Assembly (NCBI GenBank): GCA_022559845.1
Contig: CM040118.1
Coordinates: 441,376,053 to 441,440,052 of the forward strand
DNA length: 64,000 nucleotides
DNA from: Amorphophallus konjac
Taxonomy: Eukaryota > Streptophyta > Magnoliopsida > Alismatales > Araceae
Direction: 5' to 3'
Under the pieces are notes generated by a model, which ran no database searches, had not been told where the DNA came from, and was given only the letters and a program-made list of their open reading frames with translations. Positions within the stretch are counted from its first letter, which is position 1; every line of letters starts with the position of its first letter. The translations under genes and the position numbers were made by a program. Positions 20,931 through 31,401 of the stretch are shown in pieces.

Positions 20931-23513
20931 TTACGAGGCAACCGGAGTTGGCGACCCCTCACGAGAAGAGCCCTCTGGATCTTCCCCGCCCGACGCAGAG
21001 GAGCTGGAAGGTGACATGTCCGAGTCATAGCACTGGCCAGAGGGGAAGTCGATCCCAGAATCTTGTTCCCCGGCATAAGCTACTGCCCGGCGGAAACCTT
21101 GCTTAAACCCCTTGCGGATGGCTCGGCGAAGAGCTGACTCATAGTAGGGAAGGGCAGCTTCTTGTAGGTCGGCCCGGTAGGCCTCTGAGCCCTTGTATTG
21201 CTCGATCACCTCCGCCCCGGCCAGTCCCATCCTGTTGGCAAGCTCGGCCTTCTCCCGCTCTTCCTCGGCAGCCCGCTCCTCGGCCTCCACCGATCGTTTC
21301 TCTGCCTCGGCCGACTTCCATTTTGCCTCGGCCGCCCACTCCTCGACCTTGACCGATCGCCTCTCCGCCTCAGCTCGGTCGGCCTCGGCCTCCAAACGGA
21401 GGCGCCCCGTTGCCTCCGCCCGGTCCACCAACTCGGCGCGCTCGGCCTCCCAACGGCCATCCAGCTCGAGACGAAGGAGGCGCTCCTCTTCAAGGAGTTT
21501 ACTTTTCCTCTCGAGTGATTCCCCGGCCTTGGTTAGTTGCTCGATCAGCACTCCGACCTCCAGCTGGCTCGACCGCGACAACTCCCTGATCGCGGAGAAC
21601 TCCCGTCAGAGCCCCTCATGCGCCTCATTGAGTCGAGCTAGTTTCCTCTCACACCCTCCGAGGGTCCAAGCAAGATTCGACCGCTCTGACTTCGACCGGG
21701 CATAAGTCTCCGCCATTGTGGCCCCCATCTGGGCCATGACCAGGCCACCCTCCATAATGATGTCAAGGACCCTGGGTGGAGAATGACGCTTGACTCCCCC
21801 TTTCATCCTCGCGGACACCTCACGGCAAAGCTGGTATAAAGTGCTCGAGATGCTGAGCATTTCCAAAGCCACTGGCATGGGAATCCTTTCCGCACCTGGC
21901 GCCTCGCCAAAAGGCCAAAGTCGAGCTGCGGGATCGGCCGCCTTACGCACTGTGGTCGGTTGGGGTTGTGACGCCTCCGTAGGCGAACCCCTGACCTCGA
22001 CCGACGCTGCGAGCCTGGCCGCTCCGTGCACCACGGTAGTTTGGGGCTACGACGCCTCTATCAGTGAACCCCCGACCTCAACCGTCGCGGCCCGCACGTC
22101 GCCGCCTGAGATATCGCCCACCTCGACTGGCGCCCCTGCCTCGGTCGCGGTTGTTTCAACTTCGGCCCCCTCTGTTCCCAACGAAGGGAGAGCCGACCCG
22201 TCACCGTCACCCCCCGGGGTGCCCCTGGTCTCCTCGGCCCCCTCTTGCTCAGCAAATGGGAGAGGTGGATTGGTAGGGTCGGCCCTATCTTGCCCCAGAG
22301 AGGGGAGCATCGCCGAGCCAGAATTGCCCCCAGCGGCGGGGACGGCCCCGGCCTTCCTGGCCCGTTTCTTGGCCTTCATGGCCTCCTGCAACCTCCCCTC
22401 CATGGGATCCTTGCGCTTCGCCCCGCACGACTGAGAAGTCCCCTTGGAGGCCGCCCCTTTGCCCTTGTCCCGGGCTTGGGAGCGACCCACAGGGGCGCCC
22501 GACTCATCAGCCGCCGTGTCGTTGCCAAGGTCAATGATCTCAGCGGCCTCTTCCAGAGGCTCCCGCCTGGTGTCTGCACGAAGAAGAAGGCGTGATCAGG
22601 AAAAGAAAGATGACCCCCACATCCGAAGGAGGATCTAAGTTGTGGCACCTGATGGCTTCAGTCGCGTAAGAAGACACCGCTCGATATTGTCCGGCGTCAC
22701 CAGCTCTTCGGTAGACTGGCGATGTTTCAGCAAACTAGCAGCATACTCCTCCACATGTGGGGGGAACTCCTCCTGCCGGGGAGGGATATTCGGATGGAAA
22801 TTGGGCATTACTTGGCACCTCCAAGTCTCCTCCACCGAGTTAATCCCCGCCCAGAAAAATTGGGTCTTCTACCCTTTATGCGAAGAATCCTTCATCGCCA
22901 GTGAAATATAGCTCCTATTCCTCCTCGCCTGGATGAAGTAAAAACCCTTCCCCGCCGACGAGTGTGCCTTCAACTCGAAGAAATAGTGAAAGAGGTCCAA
23001 GGAAGGAGGAACCCCGCTCTGACGATAGAGGATTCGGAAAGCGGAGAGGAGAAGGTACGAGTTGGCTACCAACTGAATGGGTGCCAACTGGAAAAAGTTG
23101 AGAAGCATGAGGACGAAGGGCTCGAAGGGGAGGTGAAACCCGCTCTTCCACGCTAGAAGAAAGATACAGATGTGGCCCGTGCGAGAATCTAGGCTCATCT
23201 CATACGGGGCAACAACAGCAAAGCTATACTTGTGAGGCAGGCGAAACTGATGCTCCAGCCTCTTCACCTCGGCTTCCCCCAACTCGCTGCAGTTCTGGAC
23301 CGGCACTCTCACCATCGGTTCGTCGCCCCATCCCTCGGCACCCGAACACTGGCCCATCATAGATTCCGAGGAAGAACTTGAAGAAGAATTCTCTCGAGAC
23401 CTCGAAGATTCTGGGGGAGGAGGAAGCTACCGGACCGCCTCCGCAGTTATCTTCGCCAACTCCTCAAACGACGCCGCAAGTTTTTACTCCTCCGCTGTGT
23501 TCTCACGGCGCAT
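20931..23513 (-). pseudogene. Antisense gene of element 2 (Transposase_28-like N-terminus, coiled-coil C-terminus, one intron)
   Basis: Minus strand, opposite to pol. The probable start is ATG 23513 (a second at 23360). After an acidic Ser-rich head comes a conserved hydrophobic domain (about 23290-22700: LGEAEVKRLEHQF ... LPFEPFVLMLLNFFQLAPIQL ... LFHYFFELKA ... GFYFIQAR), which I match to the Pfam family Transposase_28 ('putative gypsy type transposon'), known from extra antisense ORFs of Grande/RIRE2-like elements. An apparent intron (22574-22648) follows, then a Gly/Ala-rich basic segment and a long Glu/Ala coiled coil (about 21580-21250) with an acidic Ser-rich tail. Stops occur at 23481-23483, at about 23421-23423, in SSHKG* near 22909, at 22047 and at 21603. 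Biochemical role unknown; the name does not prove transposase activity. Confidence 0.8.
22574..22648 (-). other. Putative 75-nt intron in the antisense gene
   Basis: On the minus strand, donor CAG|GTGCCA at 22648-22647 and acceptor TTCGTGCAG|AC at 22575-22574 with a pyrimidine-rich tract before it. Unspliced reading hits a TAG inside; splicing (phase 1, S then D) keeps the frame into the downstream exon that is open at 22490. Element 3 has GT...AG boundaries at the same place (42870-42941). Confidence 0.65.
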
Positions 23514-23723
23514 CAAAGAGCCCCAAAAGTAAAGAAGCGAAGGAAAGCCAAAACCCTAACAACGGAAAGAGTCTGGGATGGCAACCAGTGCCCAACGCCT
23601 ATAAACCCACACGGGAGGCGGCGCATCGTTCCGACCTCCGAGAAAAGGGGGCCCCTTCATTTCAAATCTGTCAGGATTGCAATTATTACGGGCCCAGGTG
23701 ACCACGACATGTGGCTTCATAAC

Positions 23724-26113
23724 TGATGCGGGACAATATGCTCTGATACCAAACTTGATGCGGGACCGACTGACTCGCAAGCTAACCTAGGACGCTAAAG
23801 AGTGCGACCAGCACGCGCACGTGACAAGGCAAGCCGGCGTGACCGACTAACGTGAATTCCCTCCGGGTGGAGGCGTCTCTCAACAGAACTCCGAACACGG
23901 CCGGCCCAAGGAGGGAGGCGCGACGAGGTCACAACGGGCGAGAAGCCGCTGGACGACACGGGATCTAGTCCGAGCTCGGTGCTCGACTAGGGCCAAGGGG
24001 AATGGGCGCTCTCGTCTCTCGAACCAGCAATGATAAGTAGAAACTAGCTAAGTCCTACACTCATGCGCGGCACAATCAACCGTATACGTGATAAGCAAGA
24101 ACCACGAATGAGAGCGAGATGCGTACCTCCACGCCTAGGCGTGGGGAAGGGACCCCGGCCATGCCACACACCCACCGGTACATCAAACAAACAATATTAC
24201 ATAACCAAATGGTGCCCACTCCTCGCAGGGAGGTAACGGGCTACAAGCTCAATCCGGTAGCGTGCGGCGTGGGGTGACGGGTACCGGGTCGGGGCAGCTC
24301 GATGTCCACAGGTCCGCCTCGGGCTGCTGCAAGGAAGGAGTCTTCCGGCGCCTCGCTGTAATAGGGGACGCTCCTCCGGGAAGAAGAGGTACGTCGCTGG
24401 GCCCGGAGACGCGTCGGGAGTGCACTTGGGAAGGGGGCAACTAGCTGGCCACCCTGCGCAGGTTCTGTCCAGCAGCTGGATGGCGACACCGATAGGTCCC
24501 CTTAATCACGTCCGGGACCTGCAAAACTCGGCGGGGGCGCTGATGGGGATACCCCAGGGGCGCCCGTGGAAGGAGAGCCGCTGCTGAGGCCGCTGGTGGC
24601 TGTGGCGATTCGTCGAACACCTGGCGTGCAGTCGACCGGCCTGTCTGCTCACAGTGATAGAGGCCGCGAGAACGGCCGGTACGTGACCCTCCGGACAGCA
24701 AATGTGGCAGGGTCTTCTCTGGTAGATGGCTGACAGGGGAGGCTAATGGTGGGTTGTGGTGGCCGGTGGGGTACCGTGGGACTTTCGGGCGTGGGTGGCG
24801 AAGGAGGTTGGGGTCACAGTCTGCAATTCAGGGCAGTAAGAACTGTGACTCCCGGAAGGGCAGTAATGGCGAGGGGTTGTATGAGGATTCCGGGTCTGTG
24901 GCGATTACTGGAGATGGGGTATGGTGTGAGGGGGTGGCCTACCAAATTTCAGGGCAATCAGAGGTGGCTAGAGGGTGGTCCCTTTGGAGGTCCCTGCTGA
25001 CTGGTCCCACACGGGTACTGTAGCAGAGAACTGCGCACAGAAAGTGTGTACAAAGGGAACTCTCAGCCCCGATGGAAATTTGAGGCGAGACCAGAGGGGC
25101 TGGATTCGTGACTGGGAGGGGAACAAATGTTATGAAGGGACTGGTGATGTTCGGGGGCAGGAGAGGCATGCAAACGGGGACCCAAGTCGGTTCGGGTCAC
25201 AGGCGAGACTGCCAGGGAGGCAGTCAGCGCGACGAAAGTGTCTGTGAAGACAACTTTCTGTGACGAACGAGTTTTGGGGCGAGGTCAGAGGGGTTGGAAA
25301 GCTAACAGGCAAAGGCACAAAAACCTAGAAGACACTCCTGGGGTTTGCTGTCAGGAACTGGGCATACCGTTCGCAACTTCGGGCCCCTAGTGTGCAGGTC
25401 GGACAGGTACTCCGGGGTCGAGCAGCACGCCTCCACGATCGCCGTCACCTCGTCGACCGGATCGCCCGTGGACGTGGGGAAGAAGACCGCTGGCGTGGAA
25501 TCCCTGGAGAAGGTCTCCTACCCCTGGGCGTCGCACCCAAGGACTGGAGAGGGGGTGAGGGCGTCGCACCCTCAAGGAGGAAGAAGAAGGGATCGCCCCT
25601 TTCACAATGTGGCACTCCACAATGAACACTCAAAACATCAATTTTTTCATTACCCTTCTGAAAAGAAAATACAATGTCTTTTATATGGGATGGGGAAAGG
25701 CTAGGTTTAAACCCTAGCCAAGGGGGAAAGGGAGGAGGGGTGCGGCCACACCTAGGGAAGGAATTTCAAACTTCCTAGAATCTAGGAGTGAATGGGGGGG
25801 GGGGCGGCCAAAAGAGAGGGGGGGGCAAGTGGGGAAGGCGGCTGCCATTCTCTCCAAGAGGAGGAGGGAGTGGTCCGCCCCCCCAACCCTAACCCTAGGG
25901 TGGGCACGGATCCCAAGGTGGGCCCAGGGGTGGTGGAAAGTGGGCAGCCCTATTGGGCCAGGGATGTGAACCAAGAAGTGGCCCAATAACCCCCGTAGCC
26001 TCTAGCAAGCCTACAAAACACAAATAAAGCCTAATTGGCCTCAAAAAAGGTCCATGACTGAAAGAAAATTGTCCACACACGGACTAAACCAAGGCCCAAC
26101 ATGGCCCAAAGCA
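23724..26113 (-). mobile_element. Minus-strand LTR remnant with primer site, inserted in element 2
   Basis: This stretch has no counterpart in element 3. On the minus strand an LTR-like unit runs from TGCTTTGGGCC (26113) to GTCCCGCATCA (23756), about 2.36 kb with TG...CA ends and a TATAAAAG box at 25685-25678. It is followed by AGTT, an initiator-Met primer site, TATT and a second GTCCCGCATCA (23734-23724). This looks like a 5' LTR plus primer site joined to the last 11 bp of a 3' LTR by an internal deletion. Short U3 and long R-U5 suit a chromovirus. The right edge is uncertain and no clean target duplication is seen (ATAAC left, TAAAA right). ORFs inside (24241-25704) look like chance frames. 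Confidence 0.6.
23739..23751 (-). other. Primer binding site of the LTR remnant
   Basis: Minus-strand TGGTATCAGAGCA, flanked on both sides by copies of GTCCCGCATCA (23766-23756 and 23734-23724). Confidence 0.75.
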
Positions 26114-26323
26114 TAAAATAAGTGATGATAGCTCCGCTAATCTGTCAACTGGTCGCCGAGCCAAAGGGATGCCGGCGAGATCCGTGTACTCCGTCGTAAA
26201 GTGTGACGCGTGTCCTCACCAATAACACTGCCAGATCTCCACCCACCTGAGCCACGCTGGTCCAAAACCCCAAACGACTACTCCTCCGAGCTTATTAAAA
26301 CTCGGGAGTAGGAGGGGGACAAG
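26114..26323 (+). other. Element 2 pre-LTR leader with polypurine tract
   Basis: No gene. Ends in GGAGGGGGACAAG (26311-26323), the polypurine tract that primes plus-strand DNA, abutting the 3' LTR. Element 3 has the same tract at 61205-61218. Confidence 0.75.
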
Positions 26324-27101
26324 TGGAGAGGGGGATTTCTATAACCCAATTAAGAGCAGCAGAACTAGGTCCCTCAGGGCCCAATAAGGCTCAGCTCAGC
26401 CAAGTGACAGCCCCCTGGGGCCCACTTAGGCGAGAAAGCCTAATAAAAGTTTTGCTCGAGGATACTACCTTCATAGGCGGCCTCTAGGCTCGGAAGGCCC
26501 GAGCGCCGGTCAGGTCATAGGAAAGGTCCATGCCTGAGCCATCTCTCCGCCCAGGGGAAGAAGGCGCATGTTGACCAATCCGACCCATCTTCATCCGAGC
26601 TAAGCCTACCGCCCGGATAGGGCTGGCCTCTCTGAGCTCGGAACGGTCGATGATTGCTTATCCATGCAGCCGTTAAGAGTCCTCTGTGGGCAGAAATTTA
26701 TAAAGGTGAGGGACTCCAGCACCCCAAGGTGATAACGCTCCCACGATAAGGCAATAAAAACCCACGTCGAGGACGTAACCCCCACCTGAAATCCCTCGAC
26801 TTACAGGACTCTAGAAGATGGCGCACTATTTAACCCAGGGATACCCTACGGCGAAAGGTAAGGGCAATCATACGCTCAAAACTCCTGAGTAGGAACCACT
26901 TCACCCTTCTGGTGGAGAGGGATCTCGCGTAGAAGCTACTTCCTCCCTATATTGCTCCCACCATAGCTCTACTGACTTAAGCATCGGAGGGTTTTCCCTG
27001 GGGACTCATCCCTGGGCCCCCTGATCCATTTCCCTTTCTTGCAGTTCACTATCCGGTGATCCACTGCCCGCTCAGGACCAGCGCGAGATCTTGCCTCTTC
27101 A
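26324..27101 (+). repeat. 3' LTR of element 2 (778 bp)
   Basis: Pairs with 13318-14094. Followed directly by GACCG, the right copy of the target duplication (27102-27106), where element 1 reverse transcriptase resumes. Confidence 0.95.
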
Positions 27102-29604
27102 GACCGTATTCCGGAGCAGGTATGGGCACTACGAATTTGTTGTTATGCCTTTTGGACTAATGAATGTCCCTGCAGCCTTTATGCAGTTGATGAATAGCAT
27201 ATTCAGGCCTCACCTGGATCAATTTGTAGTGGTCTTCATTGATGACATATTGATATATTCAAAGACTGAAGAAGATCATGAAGAACACTTAAGGATGTCA
27301 TTACAAATATTGAGGAATAATCAACTTTACGTCAAGCTTAGCAAGTGCGACTTCTGGTTCGGGGAAGTGTCTTTCTTAGGGCATGTGATCTCGAAGGATG
27401 GGATTTTTGTTGACCCGTCAAAAGTCGAGGCTGTGAAGAATTGGGAAAGGCCGACCAATTCAACCGAGATCCGTAGTTTCTTGGGTCTAGTTGGCTATTA
27501 CAGGTGATTCATCAAGGACTTCTCCAAGATCGTTGTTCCTCTTACTAGGCTGACCGCAAGGAGATTCCTTACAAGTGGGATGTAGAATGCGAGAAGAGCT
27601 TTCAATCCTTGAAGGATCATCTAACAACCGCCCCGGTCTTAGCCTTACCAACTAAAGGGGAGAAATTTGAGGTATGTACCGATGCGTCTGGCATTGGCCT
27701 CGGATGTGTGTTAATGCAACAAGGGAGAGTCATTGCTTACTCATCTTGACAATTAAAGAAGCATGAGGAGAACTACCTAGTGCACGACTTAGAGTTGGTC
27801 GTGGTAGTATTTGCTTTAAAGATCTAAAGACACTATCTCTACAGAGAGTAATTCACCGTGTACTCCGATCTCAAGAGTCTCAAGTATCTATTTTCTTAAA
27901 AAGAATTGAATATGAGACAAAGGCGTTGGCTAGAGTATCTCAAGGACTTTGACTTCACAATACAATACCATCCTGGAAAGGGTAATCCCGTAGCCGATGC
28001 CCTCAGTCGAAAGTCAAGAGCGCTATTAGCTAACTGCATGATCCAAGAATGGTAGTTACTGGAGTAATTCACTAAGCTTAACATAAGCATGGACAAGGAG
28101 AAAGGGTGTATCGCCCTATCGCACATGAGGATACAACCGGATCCACTCTCTGAAATCCAAGGACTTCAAGACAATGACCCAGTGCTGGTAGAAGTTAAAG
28201 GTAAGCTGGAAGAACAACCCGATTTCAAGCTAGCATCAGATGAAAGATCATTATTCCGAGAAAGGACTTATGTGCCGAATTGTCCAGAATTGAAGAAGAA
28301 AATTTTTGAAGAAGCTCACCAATCAAGGTACACGATTCATCCAGGATCTACCAAGATGTACCAAGACTTGAAACGGACCTTTTGGTGGTCCAACATGAAA
28401 AGGGAGGTAGCATACTTTCTTTCTCACTGTCTCACATGCCAACAAGTCAAGGCGGAACACCAAAAGACTGTCGGTAAGCTACATCCTCTGGATATTCCCA
28501 AGTGGAAGTGGGAGGATATTGGCATGGACTTTATTATGGGTTTGTCATAAATCTAAAGGTGGACATAAAGGAATATCGGTCATCATAGATCGATTGACTA
28601 AGTCAGCTCACTTCTTACCTATAAAGAGCCGATGATCAGTTGATGTTCTTGCTACCTTGTACATCAAAGAAGTTGTCAGACTGCATGGAGTTCTTGTTTC
28701 GATCGTGTCTGACCGAAACACGCTTTTCACTTCTCATTTTTGGAAGGGTCTATAGTATTCGTTGGGGACAAGACTCAACTTTAGTACTACTTTTCATCCT
28801 CAAACGGATGGTCAGATCGAGAGAACGAATCAAGTCGTGGAAGACATGCTACGAGTTTGCATCATTCATTTCGATGGAAGCTGGCACGATCACTTATCCC
28901 TGGTCGAGTTTGCATATAACAACAGTTACCAAGCCAATATTTAAATAGCACCTTTCGAAGCATTATACAGAAGGAGTTGCCGCTCACCCTTATGCTAGGA
29001 TGAAGTTGGCGAAAAGCAACTACTAGGCCCGGAGATGGTAAGGGATACCACCGAGAATATTCAACTCATTAGAGAGAGACTCCAAATGGCTCAGTCTAGA
29101 CAGAAGACTTATGCCGATACTAGAAGGAGAGACCTCGAGTTCCAAGTAGGAGACCAAGTCTTCCTTAAGGTTTCCCCAGGCCGAGGCATTAGAAGATTTG
29201 GTGTTAAGGGCAAGCTTACACCAAGATATATCGGTCCCTTCGAAGTGTTAGAAAGAGTTGGCAAGGTTGCCAATCGGATCGCCTTGCCTCTGCAACTATC
29301 CGAAGTGCACAATATTTTCCATATTTCTATGCTCAAGAAGTATGTTCATGATCCATCCCACATAATAGATCAGGGCGACTTGGTGATACAAAAGGATCTC
29401 ACATATGAATAAAAGCCTTTGAAGATCCTTGATCACGAGGTTTGGGTACTAAGGAATAAAACAATCCCTATGGTGAAGATTCAATGGAGCAAGTGCTCAG
29501 AACAAGAGGCCACATGGGAGACTGAAGAATCTATGAAGAAAAGATTCCCGAACTTGTTTCAAGATTGTAAGTACTCTGCACCTTCCATGACTATAGAGAA
29601 TTGA
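27102..29604 (+). pseudogene. pol: Element 1 pol, second part: RT, RNase H, integrase, chromodomain
   Basis: Resumes inside the reverse transcriptase: [18 protein letters not shown], then the catalytic FIDD (27235-27246). RNase H follows (EVCTDASGIGLGCVL near 27670, ADALSRK near 27995), interrupted by several stops. Integrase starts with an HHCC finger (EEAHQSRYTIHPGS ... HCLTCQQVK, about 28310-28450), then GMDFIMGLS and, after stops and a damaged middle, FHPQTDGQIERTNQVVED (about 28795-28850). The C-terminal GPY/F region (RRFGVKGKLTPRYIGPFE) is followed by a chromodomain (KILDHEVWVLRNKTIPMVKI ... ATWETEESMKKRFPNLF, about 29415-29570), the chromatin-binding module that defines chromoviruses. 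At least one frameshift near 27550 and many stops make it non-functional. Confidence 0.92.
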
Positions 29605-29638
29605 ATTTGGGGACCAAATTCTTTTAAGTAGGGGAGGG
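29605..29638 (+). other. Element 1 polypurine tract
   Basis: AAGTAGGGGAGGG (29626-29638) immediately before the 3' LTR, after the stop of pol. Element 4 has AAGTGGGGGAGGG in the same place. Confidence 0.85.
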
Positions 29639-31053
29639 TGTAGCAACTCAGATAAAAGATAGGAACAAAAATTCCTAAACAAATAAAACCTCCAATTAAA
29701 TCGTCAAGGGGGCCCAAATTAAATAAATTATAAAACCCAAGTGATGAAGCCAAAAGGCCTTAACCTTTATATAGGCCTTAATTACTTAAACCCTCCTACG
29801 AAACCTTAAACCATATATATATGGGCCCTAATAAACAAAAGCCCAAAAACACTTTAAATTATAATAAGGCTTTTGCTTTATCGCGATCGAGGGAGCTGCA
29901 TGAAGAATTAGGGTTTGGAACCCCATTAAGGATAGCGGCTGTAGTTTTAGATAGAGAGGGACTGCATGGGAAACTTAAAACTCACTAGGATTGCTACGTG
30001 GGAAACTTTGAATCCTATTAGGTTTAAACCCCTGTAGGATTCCTCAAACTCTATATATATGACCTCCTCCTGGACATGCAAAGGCTACTACCTCTGGGTT
30101 CCTATCGACGTCTTCATCTTCCTACTGAGGGTACGCGAGGACGTGAAGGGTTTTCCTTCTTCTTCTGTCTATTCTGTTCGAAGGGGGGGTTGTAGTACTG
30201 CCGCTGCTGCAGTTGTTTCTTCCTTCTGTTGTTGCCTCTACGGTAAAGGGGCCACTGCTTGTTCTTCTCTCCTCGATTGTGAAAAAAGGGGGGAAGCTCT
30301 CTCTTCTATGTTTATCTACTGCTCGCTACAGTTGCCGTTGCTGCCGTTCGATCGTGTGCTACTGCTTCTTCCTTTAGTTACTGTGAACGCCGTGGGATTT
30401 CCTTTGCTACCACGGTTGCTGCTGAAGGAGCAAGCTTCATCTTCCTGTCGTAGCTGCTATAGCAGTAGTTGATATAATTCTCTCACGGTCGTTGTTCCTC
30501 ATTAACCAAAAAGGTAGGTGTTCTCAAGATACGAAGCCCAACATGTTAATCATAGTAAATCCATGCATATAGGTCATTTAGTGTTTATTCCATTATTTCT
30601 ATTTTAGTTTTATGAAGGTTTACTAAGTTATAGTAAATAGCGGCCAGGTCAAGGGCGCCTATTGAATGAACGCCCGCGCGAGCTGTCGCCAATTCTTTTG
30701 AAATAGCGACAGTAGTCAGGGCGTCGTTTAATGAACGACCCTTTGTCAATCCACTATTTCTTTAAAGCATTTAATAAATAGCACATGCTAAAAATATAAT
30801 ATCTATAAAACCTAACGTTAAAATTATTGCATGAGCATGTTTCTGGAACCTATATATTTTTCTCTATCCATTCATGTCTTTACTTTCCTGATTATGTGAA
30901 CTCCAATTTTATGAATAGTGTTATGTGTCTAATAGCGTACCTGCCCGATGCGTAGCATTAGACAAAGAATGGGCGATAGTAACCTAGTCACTAATTAAAA
31001 AATGAACTCCCCTATACGGTGGCGTTGTTTTGTAAAATCCAGTAAATACAATT
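29639..31053 (+). repeat. 3' LTR of element 1, left piece
   Basis: Matches 8091 to about 9505 of the 5' LTR, TATA included (30052-30060). Cut at 31053 by element 3; the last five bases (CAATT, 31049-31053) are the left target duplication. The 137-codon frame at 30059-30472 repeats the one in the 5' LTR. Confidence 0.95.
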
Positions 31054-31401
31054 TGGAGAGGGGAAATCTCGTCGCCCGCACGGAGAGGCCAAAAGAGGTC
31101 CAACCAAACCGAACGAGGCCCAACTCCTCGAAGTGGCAGCCGTCAGGCCCACTTAGTATAAGCACAAAAACTGACTCGAAATAAGCTCTTCCTAGGCTGC
31201 CTTTAGGTTGGGAAGTTCGTGCATCACTTCGATCGGGAAAGCTCCCTTGGAGCCCCCTATTCCCTGTCCCGACCATGCACTCATCGCTCAGGAGACCACT
31301 CCTGGGCAAGTGCCTAACGCTCGAGCTCACTGATGGAAGCTTATTGATTACAGCCATTGCGAGTCCCTTAATGGCAGGAAGCTCAGGAGGATAGGGGAAA
31401 C

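Larger units (their letters stand above)
13318..27101 (+). mobile_element. Element 2: Tat/Retand-like Ty3/gypsy retrotransposon
   Basis: LTRs at 13318-14094 and 26324-27101, flanked by a perfect 5-bp target duplication GACCG (13313-13317 and 27102-27106) inside the reverse transcriptase of element 1. Order: gag, protease, reverse transcriptase, RNase H, a second RNase H, integrase, spacer, antisense gene on the minus strand, polypurine tract. This set (two RNase H domains, antisense extra ORF) marks the Tat branch. The pol line stays in one frame from 14132 to 19558 with point stops only, so it is better preserved than element 3. A foreign minus-strand LTR of about 2.4 kb sits between the antisense gene and the 3' LTR. 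Confidence 0.95.

Noticed and set aside
21193..22595. Several plus-strand ORFs of 100-214 codons
   Set aside because: Shadows of the GC-rich antisense gene on the minus strand, which alone is conserved in element 3.
24241..25704. ORFs of 76-119 codons on both strands in the LTR remnant
   Set aside because: Overlapping frames on both strands, no motifs, within an apparent R-U5; treated as chance.
25793..25831. G-runs (11 G and 8 G) as a G-quadruplex regulatory site
   Set aside because: Possible, but homopolymer G in decaying LTR DNA is common and nothing else supports a role.
25875..25905. Telomere-like ACCCTAACCCTA
   Set aside because: Only two units, inside an LTR remnant; no array.
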